DNA of 41,175 nucleotides from an uncultured Bacteroidales bacterium. Its GTDB lineage: Bacteria > Bacteroidota > Bacteroidia > Bacteroidales > Bacteroidaceae. The first letter of the stretch is position 1; each line of letters opens with the position of its first letter. The position numbers and the translations under genes were made by a program. The stretch covers positions 1 to 41,175 of the forward strand of contig CACYXI010000017.1 in NCBI GenBank assembly GCA_902778265.1, read 5' to 3'. The notes beneath the pieces were generated by a model that ran no database searches, was not told where the DNA came from, and was given only the letters and a program-made list of their open reading frames with translations. Shown here piece by piece: positions 27,877 to 35,045 of the stretch.

Positions 27877-27881
27877 ATTAT

Positions 27882-29138
27882 ATGAAACGAGTATTAATAC
27901 ATAGTCTTATCTTTTCCCCTGATGGGGTCTCGACGGCGTATCTGTATAATGATATTGCGCTGAAGCTGCAGGAACGTGGCTACGAGGTGGTGGTGCTGAC
28001 GACGACGCCGCACTTCAACATCGTACCGGAACAGGTAGCCCAGCAACCTATGCGTTGGAAGGTATGGGGCTTTTACAAGGTGAGTAAGTTCCATGGGATG
28101 ACTGTGCTGCACGTACCGCAGAAGAAGTTCAAAAGCACATTACTTCGTTTGCTGGGTTTTATTTACTGGCACATTGTGTCGTTCTTCATCGGTCTGACTG
28201 TGAAGCATGTGGATTTGATTCTTTCTCCTTCACCGCCACTGACAGTAGGATGGATGAATCTTGGCTTAGCGAAATTGAAAGGCTGCAGGGTAATATATAA
28301 TGTACAGGAGATTTATCCAGACATCTTGAAGATGAAAGAGGGATTGCCCTTAAAGTTCCTGCGATGGATGGAGAGGAAGGTGTATAATGGCTCGGATGCT
28401 GTGACTACCATCGATAAGGTGTTCTATGATACGATTGTGCCAAGGTTTGAGGATAAGAGCAAGTTGCACATTATTCCGAACTTTGTAGACACAGGGCTCT
28501 ACCACAAGGTGGAGTCTGAGAGTTTAAGAAGTTTAAGTGGTTTAAGAAGTTCAAATGGCGAATCATTATTCCCGAATACGGATAGTATTAAATTGCTGTA
28601 TGCAGGTAACATCGGGCATGCTCAGTCATGGGAGCCGTTGATTGAATTGGCAGAGAAGACGCGTGAACTGAATGTGGAATACATTGTGATAGGCGAGGGC
28701 GCAAAACGTGGGTATGTGGAGGAAGAGATTCAAAAACGTGGATTGGATAAGTTACATCTGTTGCCTTACCAGCCACGTGAGTTGATGCCTACAATATTGT
28801 CTTACTCTGATGCATCATTTATCTTCATGGCTCCAGAAAATGATGGAGATGGATTCCCGTCAAAGGTTTACACTATTATGGCTTGCGAAAGACCGCTTCT
28901 TGTGTCATCGGGCGAGAATACACCTATTGTTAACTTCCTCAAGGACAAAGGATGTGCAAAGTTGATTACCGAAAAGAACTTTGACAAGAAGGTGGACGAA
29001 ATGGTAGAATGGTTACGAAATGTGACTAAAGATGAGCTTTCTCAGATGGGTAAAAAGGGATTGGCTGAAATCCAAGCAAAGTACACAAAGGAGAAGGTTA
29101 CTGATATGTATGTGGATCTCGTGGATGAGTTGGTTTAA
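27882..29138 (+). CDS. Family 4 glycosyltransferase (WcaI/WbuB-like)
   Basis: A 418-residue GT4 protein. HSLIFSPDGVSTAYLYNDIALKLQERGYEV is the typical N-terminus of the WcaI/WbuB group; the donor domain begins LLYAGNIGHAQSWEPLIELA and ends PENDGDGFPSKVYTIMACERPLLV. Residues 213-225 (ESLRSLSGLRSSN) are encoded by a short-repeat insertion between the two domains, where a linker can tolerate it. The TAA stop at 29136-29138 is itself part of the repeat tract that follows, so the native C-terminus may have been altered. Confidence 0.88.
   Translation: MKRVLIHSLIFSPDGVSTAYLYNDIALKLQERGYEVVVLTTTPHFNIVPEQVAQQPMRWKVWGFYKVSKFHGMTVLHVPQKKFKSTLLRLLGFIYWHIVSFFIGLTVKHVDLILSPSPPLTVGWMNLGLAKLKGCRVIYNVQEIYPDILKMKEGLPLKFLRWMERKVYNGSDAVTTIDKVFYDTIVPRFEDKSKLHIIPNFVDTGLYHKVESESLRSLSGLRSSNGESLFPNTDSIKLLYAGNIGHAQSWEPLIELAEKTRELNVEYIVIGEGAKRGYVEEEIQKRGLDKLHLLPYQPRELMPTILSYSDASFIFMAPENDGDGFPSKVYTIMACERPLLVSSGENTPIVNFLKDKGCAKLITEKNFDKKVDEMVEWLRNVTKDELSQMGKKGLAEIQAKYTKEKVTDMYVDLVDELV
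28518..28554 (+). repeat. In-frame AGTTTAAGA repeat inside a GT4 gene
   Basis: Consecutive AGTTTAAGA / AGTTTAAGT / GGTTTAAGA / AGTTCAA units, read as SLRSLSGLRSS. The frame used avoids the TAA present in each unit. It lies in the interdomain linker. Confidence 0.7.
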
Positions 29139-29266
29139 GGGGTTTGAGAGTTTAAGGGGTTTGAGAGTTTAAGGGGTTTGAGAGTTTAAGGGGTTTGAGA
29201 GTTTAAGGGGTTTGAGAGTTTGAGGGGTTTAAGAGTTCAAGGGGTTTAAGAGTTTAAGGGGTTTAA
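29139..29266 (+). repeat. Tandem 17-nt repeat, seven units plus a partial
   Basis: Unit GGGGTTTGAGAGTTTAA. Units 1-4 are identical; unit 5 ends TTTGA; units 6 and 7 have TTTAAGAG and one TTCAA; a 9-nt partial unit (GGGGTTTAA) ends exactly at the ATG of the next gene (29267). The tract starts directly after the stop of the GT4 gene, and the stop codon belongs to a preceding partial unit. No spacers, so not CRISPR. Confidence 0.95.
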
Positions 29267-29659
29267 ATGATGGCAACTATAAAGGACTTTGAAGATTTGG
29301 TAATTTTTCAGAAGGCCCGAGAGCTCTCGGCTAAAATTTATCCCCTTACTAGGAAAGGAGATTTTAAGTTAGACTCTCGCTTTGTTCAACAAATACGAGC
29401 TGCTTCTGGCTCTATTATGGATAATATAGCAGAGGGCTTTGAAAGAACAGGCAACAAAGAGTTCATAAACTTCTTATATATAGCAAAAGGTTCATGTGGT
29501 GAGGTTCGTTCTCAGCTGATCAGAGCCAAGGATGCAGAATACCTTACACAGGAGGAATACGATGAATTATATACAGAATGCCGTAAGCTTTCAGCATGCA
29601 TTATGAACTTTATTAAAGAAATAAAAGCAAGTGATATAACAGGAGCTAAGTACAAATAA
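29267..29659 (+). CDS. Four-helix-bundle protein, S23/IVP family
   Basis: A 130-residue all-helical protein. FEDLVIFQKARELSAKIYPLT, FVQQIRAASGSIMDNIAEGFERTGNKEFINFLYIAKGSCGEVRSQL and the third and fourth helices match the 23S rRNA intervening-sequence protein family. The role of free-standing members is not established; relatives include Avd, an accessory protein of diversity-generating retroelements. The ATG abuts a 17-nt tandem repeat, and an inverted version of the same motif follows the gene, making a small cassette inside a capsule locus. ATG 29270 is an alternative start. Confidence 0.87.
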   Translation: MMATIKDFEDLVIFQKARELSAKIYPLTRKGDFKLDSRFVQQIRAASGSIMDNIAEGFERTGNKEFINFLYIAKGSCGEVRSQLIRAKDAEYLTQEEYDELYTECRKLSACIMNFIKEIKASDITGAKYK

Positions 29660-29707
29660 TAATACTTAAACTTCTTAAATTGCTTAAACGTTTTAAATAT
29701 TTTCAAG
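29660..29707 (-). repeat. Inverted copy of the TTTAAG repeat after the four-helix-bundle gene
   Basis: CTTAAACTTCTTAAATTGC followed by TTAAACGTTTTAAA. On the minus strand this reads as GTTTAAG / ATTTAAG / AGTTTAAG units, opposite in direction to the tract at 29139-29266. The gene is therefore bracketed by inverted degenerate repeats. Confidence 0.65.
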
Positions 29708-29710
29708 AAA

Positions 29711-30697
29711 ATGAAAATACTGATTACAGGCGTTCACGGATTTGTGGGCTCGAATTTGGTGAAGGCTCTGAAGAAGGAGCATACTATATATGGGCTGGAT
29801 ATCATAGCTCCAGTGAAAGATGGGATTAGATATACTTTCTCGTGGGACTATGTCGAAAAGGATGGGCTTCCTGATGTTGATGCGATAATCCACTTGGCTG
29901 GCAAGGCGCATGATGTGAAGAATAAGAGTGCAGCAGATGAGTACTTTAAGGTGAACACTGGATTGACACAAAAGATCTTTGACTACTTTTTGGCTCATCC
30001 TGACATCAAGAAGTTTGTGTTCTTCAGTACCGCAAAGGCTGCTGCTGATAAGGTGGAAGGTGTTTTGACAGAAGATGTGGTACCAGCTCCTGTAGGACCT
30101 TATGGAGAAAGCAAAATCGCAGCGGAGAAATATATTATTGAAAAGTTTAAGGAGTTTAATGGTTTAAGTAGTTTAAGAGAGGATGACCTTGAACATCTTA
30201 AACCCACGTCCAAGGACGTGTATATTTTCCGTCCTTGCATGATTCATGGGCCTGGGAATAAGGGTAACTTGAACCTTCTTTATAATGTCGTGAAGAAGGG
30301 AATTCCTTGGCCTCTTGGCGCTTTTGAGAATCGCAGAACATTTACTTCGGTGGAGAACATCTGCTTTGCAGTGAATGGCGTTCTGACCAAGGAAGTACCT
30401 TCTGGTATCTACAATATGGGTGATGACGAGGCATTGAGCACGAATGAGTTGATAGAAGAAATCTGCAAGTCACTCGGTAAGAAGTCCCATATCTGGAAGT
30501 TGCCCAAGGGCTTGATGAATGGAGCGGCAAAGATTGGTGACTGGCTGCATCTGCCACTGAACAGTCTTCGCATGCAAAAACTGACAGAGAACTATATTTC
30601 CTCCAATGCAAAGATTAAGGCTGCATTGGGCGTTGAGAAAATGCCTGTGGATGCAAGGGAAGGGTTGAAAGTAACGCTTGAAAGTTTTAAGTCGTGA
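29711..30697 (+). CDS. NAD-dependent sugar epimerase/dehydratase
   Basis: A 328-residue extended SDR. ITGVHGFVGSNLV is the GxxGxxG dinucleotide site, IIHLAGKAHDV the second glycine strand, FFSTAKAA the serine/threonine region and YGESK the catalytic YxxxK. Related genes in Bacteroidales capsule loci act on UDP-N-acetylhexosamines next to the initiating transferase, which is not found here. Residues 145-157 (KFKEFNGLSSLRE) come from a TTTAAG repeat insertion placed after the catalytic YxxxK, and the fold continues normally beyond it. Confidence 0.85.
   Translation: MKILITGVHGFVGSNLVKALKKEHTIYGLDIIAPVKDGIRYTFSWDYVEKDGLPDVDAIIHLAGKAHDVKNKSAADEYFKVNTGLTQKIFDYFLAHPDIKKFVFFSTAKAAADKVEGVLTEDVVPAPVGPYGESKIAAEKYIIEKFKEFNGLSSLREDDLEHLKPTSKDVYIFRPCMIHGPGNKGNLNLLYNVVKKGIPWPLGAFENRRTFTSVENICFAVNGVLTKEVPSGIYNMGDDEALSTNELIEEICKSLGKKSHIWKLPKGLMNGAAKIGDWLHLPLNSLRMQKLTENYISSNAKIKAALGVEKMPVDAREGLKVTLESFKS
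30143..30180 (+). repeat. In-frame TTTAAG repeat inside the epimerase gene
   Basis: AAGTTTAAGGAGTTTAATGG followed by TTTAAGTAGTTTAAGAGA, encoding KFKEFNGLSSLR. Frame is kept and no stop codon is read. Confidence 0.7.
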
Positions 30698-31806
30698 TTG
30701 AAGCGGAAACAATAGAATTGTTACTTCTTCTCATTCGTAAGGCTCTGAATCCTGATTTAACAATCGAGATTCCAGCAGATACGAATTGGGAGGAGGCATT
30801 AGATCTTGCAATTAGTCAGGGGGTCTTGGGCGTGTGCTTTGAGGCGGTTGAGAAACTGCCTGCGAATCAACGTCCTGCTCTCGAAATGCTGATACAATGG
30901 TATGGCCATACGGAAAAACAAAGCTTGCAATATGAACAAACCTGGGATGTGGCGCGTAAGTTGGACCGATTGTGGTCTGCAGCTGGCATTCAAGCAACTG
31001 TTCTGAAGGGACGAGCAATAGCACAATACTATCCTGTGCCAAATCATCGTTACAGTTGTGATTTGGATGTTTTCATTGGACACGACTGGGAGAAGGCTTG
31101 CGAGCTATTAGATGGGAAGGGTGTTCAACTGGAATTCGAGGTTTATAAAGAGGCGGAGTTTACGCTCGATGGTGTCTATGTGGAGTGCCACAGATGTATC
31201 ACTCCCTTTCGTGGAAATAAGCACTTACAGGTTTTTGAACGTTACCTGCGAGGACTGCTTGAGAGTTCAAGAGTTCAAGATGTTCTTGGATGCTTTAGCA
31301 CCAAGGCGCACCCCCAAGGTGCGGAGCAAGGAGTTCAAGGGAGGTTTTTCGAGGGAACGACATTGGCTTGTCCGCCTTTGATGTTCACCGTGATGCTGTA
31401 TGTGGAGCATGCTTTGGGTGACTTCCAACAAGGCAAGTTATCGCTGAAGCACATCGTGGATTGGGCGGTGCTTAGGAAACAGGATGTTGACTGGAAGGCT
31501 TTTGAAACTCGATGCAAAGAATTCAAGTTTGACAGATTTGTCGCGCTGATAGAGGCTTTAGCAGATGTAGTAGAAGGGAAGAAAGAATTAGAATCGCTTT
31601 CACCATCTTACCGAGAAGCTTTCGAAGAGATCTTTCAACAATCCGAATCATCGAAACCCCGCTCATGGTTCAAAAAGCGTGTTAATCTCTTCTTTAATAT
31701 CATAAAGAACGGCAAGAAGTTCAGCCAATTTGGTTATACTTCTATGCCGTCTTTCTTGTTCGGGGCAATGTGGGGACATTTTGTTGAGAAAAAAGCGAGA
31801 GTTTGA
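30694..31806 (+). CDS. Nucleotidyltransferase-family protein (NTP_transf_5-like)
   Basis: A 370-residue protein with VLKGRAIAQYYPVPNHRYSCDLDVFI (DLD metal site) followed by FTLDGVYVECHRCITPF, the pattern of the uncharacterised nucleotidyltransferase family often found in Bacteroidales surface-polysaccharide regions. The start is GTG at 30694, overlapping the epimerase stop (GTGA); no in-frame ATG precedes the conserved core within 60 codons. Residues 190-216 derive from a repeat insertion with an internal hairpin. The C-terminal half is helical and has no clear motif. Substrate unknown. Confidence 0.75.
   Translation: MIEAETIELLLLLIRKALNPDLTIEIPADTNWEEALDLAISQGVLGVCFEAVEKLPANQRPALEMLIQWYGHTEKQSLQYEQTWDVARKLDRLWSAAGIQATVLKGRAIAQYYPVPNHRYSCDLDVFIGHDWEKACELLDGKGVQLEFEVYKEAEFTLDGVYVECHRCITPFRGNKHLQVFERYLRGLLESSRVQDVLGCFSTKAHPQGAEQGVQGRFFEGTTLACPPLMFTVMLYVEHALGDFQQGKLSLKHIVDWAVLRKQDVDWKAFETRCKEFKFDRFVALIEALADVVEGKKELESLSPSYREAFEEIFQQSESSKPRSWFKKRVNLFFNIIKNGKKFSQFGYTSMPSFLFGAMWGHFVEKKARV
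31261..31341 (+). repeat. Repeat insertion with internal hairpin in the nucleotidyltransferase gene
   Basis: GAGAGTTCAAGAGTTCAAGA at 31261-31280, then a perfect hairpin CGCACC-cccaa-GGTGCG (31307-31323), then GGAGTTCAAGG. The whole 81-nt block is 27 codons and open in the gene frame. Confidence 0.65.
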
Positions 31807-31886
31807 GGTAAGAACTATGAACTCAGAACTAAGAGGTAAGAACTAAGAGGTAAGAACTAAGAGGTAAGAAGTGAGAACTAAGAGAT
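31807..31886 (+). repeat. Degenerate GGTAAGAACTAAGA tandem repeat
   Basis: Four to five units of about 14 nt (GGTAAGAACTAAGA, with AGTGAGAACTAAGAG and AACTCAGAACTAAGA variants) fill the whole gap between the stop at 31806 and the ATG of the second four-helix-bundle gene at 31887. Confidence 0.85.
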
Positions 31887-32315
31887 ATGGCTGAGTTTAC
31901 AGAAAAGGTACATGAAAAATGTCTTGCATTTGGTGACAGGATAATCAAGTTGAATGATTATCTCCTTCAACTTGAAGTTAAGAAGGAAGAGCTAAATGCC
32001 ATGAAAGGGAAACGCAAAGCTATTCCTATCTTTTTGCTTTCCATCTCAAATATCTGCAATCAACTTCTTAGGGCTGGTACAAGTATTGGGGCTAATAATG
32101 CTGAAGCAATTAACGCTATTAGCAAGAATGATTACCGAAGCAAAAGTCATATCGCTTTAAAGGAGGCACGTGAATCATTATACTGGATAGAACTATTGCA
32201 CAGAAACAAATATCTTGATGACAAGGAGTTTGAATCTATTTATGGTGAATGCGAAGAGTTGGTGCGAATCTTAGTTTCCAGATGTAAGAAGCTCGACGAT
32301 GATTCTTCGAAGTAA
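31887..32315 (+). CDS. Second four-helix-bundle protein, S23/IVP family
   Basis: A 142-residue helical protein with SNICNQLLRAGTSIGANNAEAINAISKNDYRSKSHIALKEARESLYWIELL, the clear signature of the other main branch of S23-like four-helix-bundle proteins. The segment VKKEELNAMKGKRKAIPIFL between helices 1 and 2 looks longer than usual. Like the copy at 29267, its ATG directly follows a short degenerate tandem repeat and a repeat tract follows its stop. The two proteins belong to different branches, so this is not a tandem duplication. Confidence 0.87.
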   Translation: MAEFTEKVHEKCLAFGDRIIKLNDYLLQLEVKKEELNAMKGKRKAIPIFLLSISNICNQLLRAGTSIGANNAEAINAISKNDYRSKSHIALKEARESLYWIELLHRNKYLDDKEFESIYGECEELVRILVSRCKKLDDDSSK

Positions 32316-32474
32316 GAACAGAGAAGTCAGAAGTCAGAAGTCAGAAGTAAGAGGGAAGAGGTAACAAGTGATAAGTGAGAAGTGATAGGGGATAAGTGAG
32401 AGCTAAGAACTAAGAGCTAAGAACTAAGAGGTAAGAACTAAGAGGTAAGAAGTGAGAAGTAAGAGGGAAGAACT
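32316..32474 (+). repeat. Degenerate AGAAGTCAGAAGT / AGAACTAAGAG repeat tract
   Basis: About 160 nt of purine-rich units: AGAAGTCAGAAGTCAGAAGT, GATAAGTGAGAAGTGATA, then AGAGCTAAGAACTAAGAG and GGTAAGAACTAAGAGG copies. The same family of units as 31807-31886 but more varied. It lies between the four-helix-bundle gene and the ATP-binding protein gene; no other feature is seen. Confidence 0.8.
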
Positions 32475-32496
32475 GAGTGTCCGATACTAATAAACA

Positions 32497-34329
32497 ATGA
32501 AGATGCAAAAGTTTAGAGATCAAAATAAGATTAGAGAGTTTCTGAATGATATCCTTACCAAGAAGGAGTCGGAGGACTTGGAGTATAAACATGCATCAGG
32601 TGGTTTCCCGGGTAGTTTTTGGGATACTTATTCTGCCTTTGCTAATACTGAAGGTGGAATCATCATATTTGGTGTGGAGGAAAAGAACGAAGGTCTTTAT
32701 CTAGATTTAATTTCAGACGAGACAGTTGAAAAATACAAAAAGGAATTTTGGAGTAACGTTAATAATAAGTCGACGATAAGCTGTAACCTGCTGAAGAATG
32801 ATGATGTTGAAGTCGTGAAGTATAGCGGTTACAACATTATGTTTTTTCATATTCCTAATGCAAGCAGAGAACAGCGGCCTGTATTTAGAACTACGAATCC
32901 TTATAATGGAACCTTTAAGCGGAATTATGAGGGCGACTACAAATGCACGGAAAAAGAGGTACAGCGGATGTTTGCAGATGCTAATGACTCAAGGCCTGCA
33001 GATAGTAGAATTTTATCCAATTATAGTCTGAACGACATAGATAAAGAGTCGATACAGCAGTACAGGCAGTTATTTGCTACGGCCAGGCCGAACCATCCTT
33101 GGTTGGTAATGGACGATATGACCTTATTAGAAAAACTTGGTGGATATCGAAAAGACAGAGAAACTGGTGAAGAGGGATTTACTCTGGCTGGTTTGTTGAT
33201 GTTTGGAAAGTATGATTCCATCACAGACAATTCTTGTGCCCCTGATTTTTTTCCAGACTATCAGGAGTGGCTTAACGATGATCCGGATGGTAGGTGGTCG
33301 GCAAGAATCTATCCTGATGGGACGTGGGAGGCGAACCTTTTTCAATACTATAGAAGGGTGTTGCCAAGGTTACAGAGTTTCTTGCCTAATCCGTTCCGGT
33401 TGGAAGGAAACACTCGCAAGGAGGAAACAACTGCTCATGTGGCAGTACGTGAGGCTTTTATAAATCTGTGTGTGCATTCAGATTTTTCAGTGAATGCCAA
33501 TTTGATAGTAAAGCATGTGAAGAATATGTTTATATTCTCAAACCCAGGCTCTTTGCTTATTACGAAAGCTCAATATTATCATGGCGGGCAGAGTGTTTGT
33601 AGGAACAAATCGTTGCAGAAAATGTTTATGATGCTCGGTGCTGCTGAGAAGGCTGGTAGTGGCGTGGATAAAATATTGAAAGGTTGGAGCGATGCAAACT
33701 GGCGTACTCCGTTTATTGACACGACCTGTCGTCCTGATGTAGTGAACCTATATTTACCAATGCTTTCTTTGTTGGATGTTGATGTAAAGGAGGGGCTTAT
33801 AGAGTTGTTTGGAAAAAGTGTAGTAAGGATAGAGCATAATTCTTTACAGACATTGGCCCTTGCATATACGGAGGGTTATGTTACAAATGAAAGACTAAGA
33901 TATACGCTTAATATCCATAAAGCAGATATTTATAATTTGCTCAAGGATATGTGTTGTAAAGGCTATTTAGTGGCAGAAGGTCATGGAAGGGGGACGAAAT
34001 ATTATATTTCACGAGTTCGTAAGGCTTCCGATGTTAGTGATAATATTGGAAGTAACCTCGGAAGTAACCTCGGAAGTAATCTAGGAAGTAACCTCGGAAG
34101 TAATCTAGGAAGTAAACCCAAAAGAAGATTGAGTAGAGATGAACTAAGAAGAAATATATTGGTAGTATGTGATGAATGGATTTCGCTTGACCATATAGCA
34201 ACTACAATTGATAGAAATCCGGATTATTTGCTTACGAGTGTTATTCCTTCCATGTTAGAAGAAGGGCTTTTGGAGCGTATGTATCCTCAAAGTCCGAAAC
34301 ATCCTTATCAGAAATATAAAAAGAAGTAA
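32497..34329 (+). CDS. AlbA_2/Schlafen-type putative ATP-binding DNA-binding protein
   Basis: A 610-residue protein. Residues ~8-140 form an AlbA_2 domain (ESEDLEYKHASGGFPGSFWDTYSAFANTEGGIIIFGVEE, then FKRNYEGDYKCTEKEVQRM). Residues ~330-420 resemble the HATPase_c_4 region (AFINLCVHSDFSVNANLIVKH, then FSNPGSLLI and GAAEKAGSGVDKIL). The tail has winged-helix-like segments on both sides of a linker of five GSNL repeats (518-537). Such proteins are common in Bacteroidales and are thought to be regulators or defence-associated; function is unproven. The gene is preceded by repeat DNA and ends within a terminator hairpin. Confidence 0.85.
   Translation: MKMQKFRDQNKIREFLNDILTKKESEDLEYKHASGGFPGSFWDTYSAFANTEGGIIIFGVEEKNEGLYLDLISDETVEKYKKEFWSNVNNKSTISCNLLKNDDVEVVKYSGYNIMFFHIPNASREQRPVFRTTNPYNGTFKRNYEGDYKCTEKEVQRMFADANDSRPADSRILSNYSLNDIDKESIQQYRQLFATARPNHPWLVMDDMTLLEKLGGYRKDRETGEEGFTLAGLLMFGKYDSITDNSCAPDFFPDYQEWLNDDPDGRWSARIYPDGTWEANLFQYYRRVLPRLQSFLPNPFRLEGNTRKEETTAHVAVREAFINLCVHSDFSVNANLIVKHVKNMFIFSNPGSLLITKAQYYHGGQSVCRNKSLQKMFMMLGAAEKAGSGVDKILKGWSDANWRTPFIDTTCRPDVVNLYLPMLSLLDVDVKEGLIELFGKSVVRIEHNSLQTLALAYTEGYVTNERLRYTLNIHKADIYNLLKDMCCKGYLVAEGHGRGTKYYISRVRKASDVSDNIGSNLGSNLGSNLGSNLGSNLGSKPKRRLSRDELRRNILVVCDEWISLDHIATTIDRNPDYLLTSVIPSMLEEGLLERMYPQSPKHPYQKYKKK
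34048..34113 (+). repeat. 12-nt in-gene tandem repeat encoding GSNL x5
   Basis: Five units of GGAAGTAACCTC or GGAAGTAATCTA plus a half unit, encoding (GSNL)5GS. The two synonymous forms alternate in the later units. Unit number could change by slippage without altering the frame, changing the linker between two winged-helix-like parts. Confidence 0.93.
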
Positions 34330-34361
34330 GGTGCATGGGACTATGCCCATTTGGGCACCTT
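34328..34361 (+). terminator. Hairpin after the AlbA_2-type gene
   Basis: AAGGTGC (34328-34334) pairs with GCACCTT (34355-34361) and ATGGG (34335-34339) with CCCAT (34346-34350), leaving a 4-nt bulge. The stop codon TAA is partly inside the stem. No long T tract follows immediately (TTAATTC). Confidence 0.55.
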
Positions 34362-34582
34362 AATTCTATCGATTACCTTAGTTTTTTCTTTCGGAAGGTG
34401 GCAGAAAATGACGTAATTTATAATAACTGGAGAAAGAAGTAAGCGGTAACTTGCTAATATTCAGCGGTTTCTTTTGTTTGTGGATGTGTTTTAAGATAGA
34501 AAAGAGAATGATAGCTTTTTATTGACCATGATGTTAATAAGTGGCAAGCGCTCTAGACTTTAGACTCTAGCAACTAGGACAC

Positions 34583-34618
34583 AAAAGCCGCTTCTGGATT
34601 ATTCCAGAGGCGGCTTTT
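34583..34618. terminator. Strong bidirectional terminator between convergent genes
   Basis: AAAAGCCGC-TTCTGG (34583-34597) pairs with CCAGAG-GCGGCTTTT (34604-34618) around loop ATTATT, a 15-bp stem with one wobble pair, A-rich on one side and T-rich on the other. It lies between the + gene ending at 34329 and the - gene ending at 34622. The rest of 34362-34582 holds no gene; a small CTAGA-rich repeat occurs near 34551-34575. Confidence 0.9.
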
Positions 34619-34621
34619 GCG

Positions 34622-35005
34622 TTATGTGTGTCTTGCTTTCTTGTTGACGTTCAGTGGGGTTCTTCCTGGGAAGGCGATGGTGTAGGCTTGGTCGAGGGTG
34701 CGGAGGGTGACTTTGCAGCTGCTGATGCCGAGTGTGACGGAAACGATGGCTCGCAACAGTTCACGATGTTTGCGGGGGAAGATCCAGGGCGGCGGCAGTT
34801 CATCGTAGCCGTAGATGGGCATATCCTTGATGGACGCTTTGCGGCAGACTTCCCAGATGAAGTCGTCGGTAGCTCGCAGTCCGAACCACGATTTCAGGAT
34901 GTTACGGACGCAATAGCGTTTGTATTGCCCTTCCAGAAGCCGTCTCGTGTGCTCCAGCCGAAGCCAGAGCCGCACGAAACATTCTTGGGTGTTTTCGATT
35001 TTCAT
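34622..35005 (-). CDS. Hypothetical protein
   Basis: A 127-residue basic protein from the ATG at complement 35005 (MKIENTQECFVRLWLRLEHT). A 24-residue upstream extension is open but is encoded by the ATGACTA repeat and is unlikely to be real. Arginine-rich helices (RRLLEGQYKRYCVRNILKSW) and a PPPWIFPRKHRELLRAI segment are visible; I do not recognise the family. It ends 4 nt before the strong terminator and lies 41 nt downstream of the VirE-N/DUF3987 gene, so it is probably the last gene of that operon and may be a helper of it. Confidence 0.6.
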   Translation of the reverse strand: MKIENTQECFVRLWLRLEHTRRLLEGQYKRYCVRNILKSWFGLRATDDFIWEVCRKASIKDMPIYGYDELPPPWIFPRKHRELLRAIVSVTLGISSCKVTLRTLDQAYTIAFPGRTPLNVNKKARHT

Positions 35006-35007
35006 TT

Positions 35008-35038
35008 TGACTAAATGACTAATGACTAATGACTGAAA
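35008..35038 (-). repeat. ATGACTA short tandem repeat
   Basis: GACTAAATGACTAATGACTA followed by ATGACTG: three to four 7-8 nt units between the two minus-strand genes. Another member of the degenerate repeat class in this window. Confidence 0.6.
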
Positions 35039-35045
35039 ATGACAC

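Noticed and set aside
29139-29266. Tandem repeat considered as a CRISPR array
   Set aside because: Units are contiguous 17-mers without spacers and no cas genes are near.
34628-35014. 128-codon + strand open frame
   Set aside because: Antisense to the hypothetical gene at 34622-35005. Neither strand has a known family, but the minus strand is in the operon direction and ends at the terminator.
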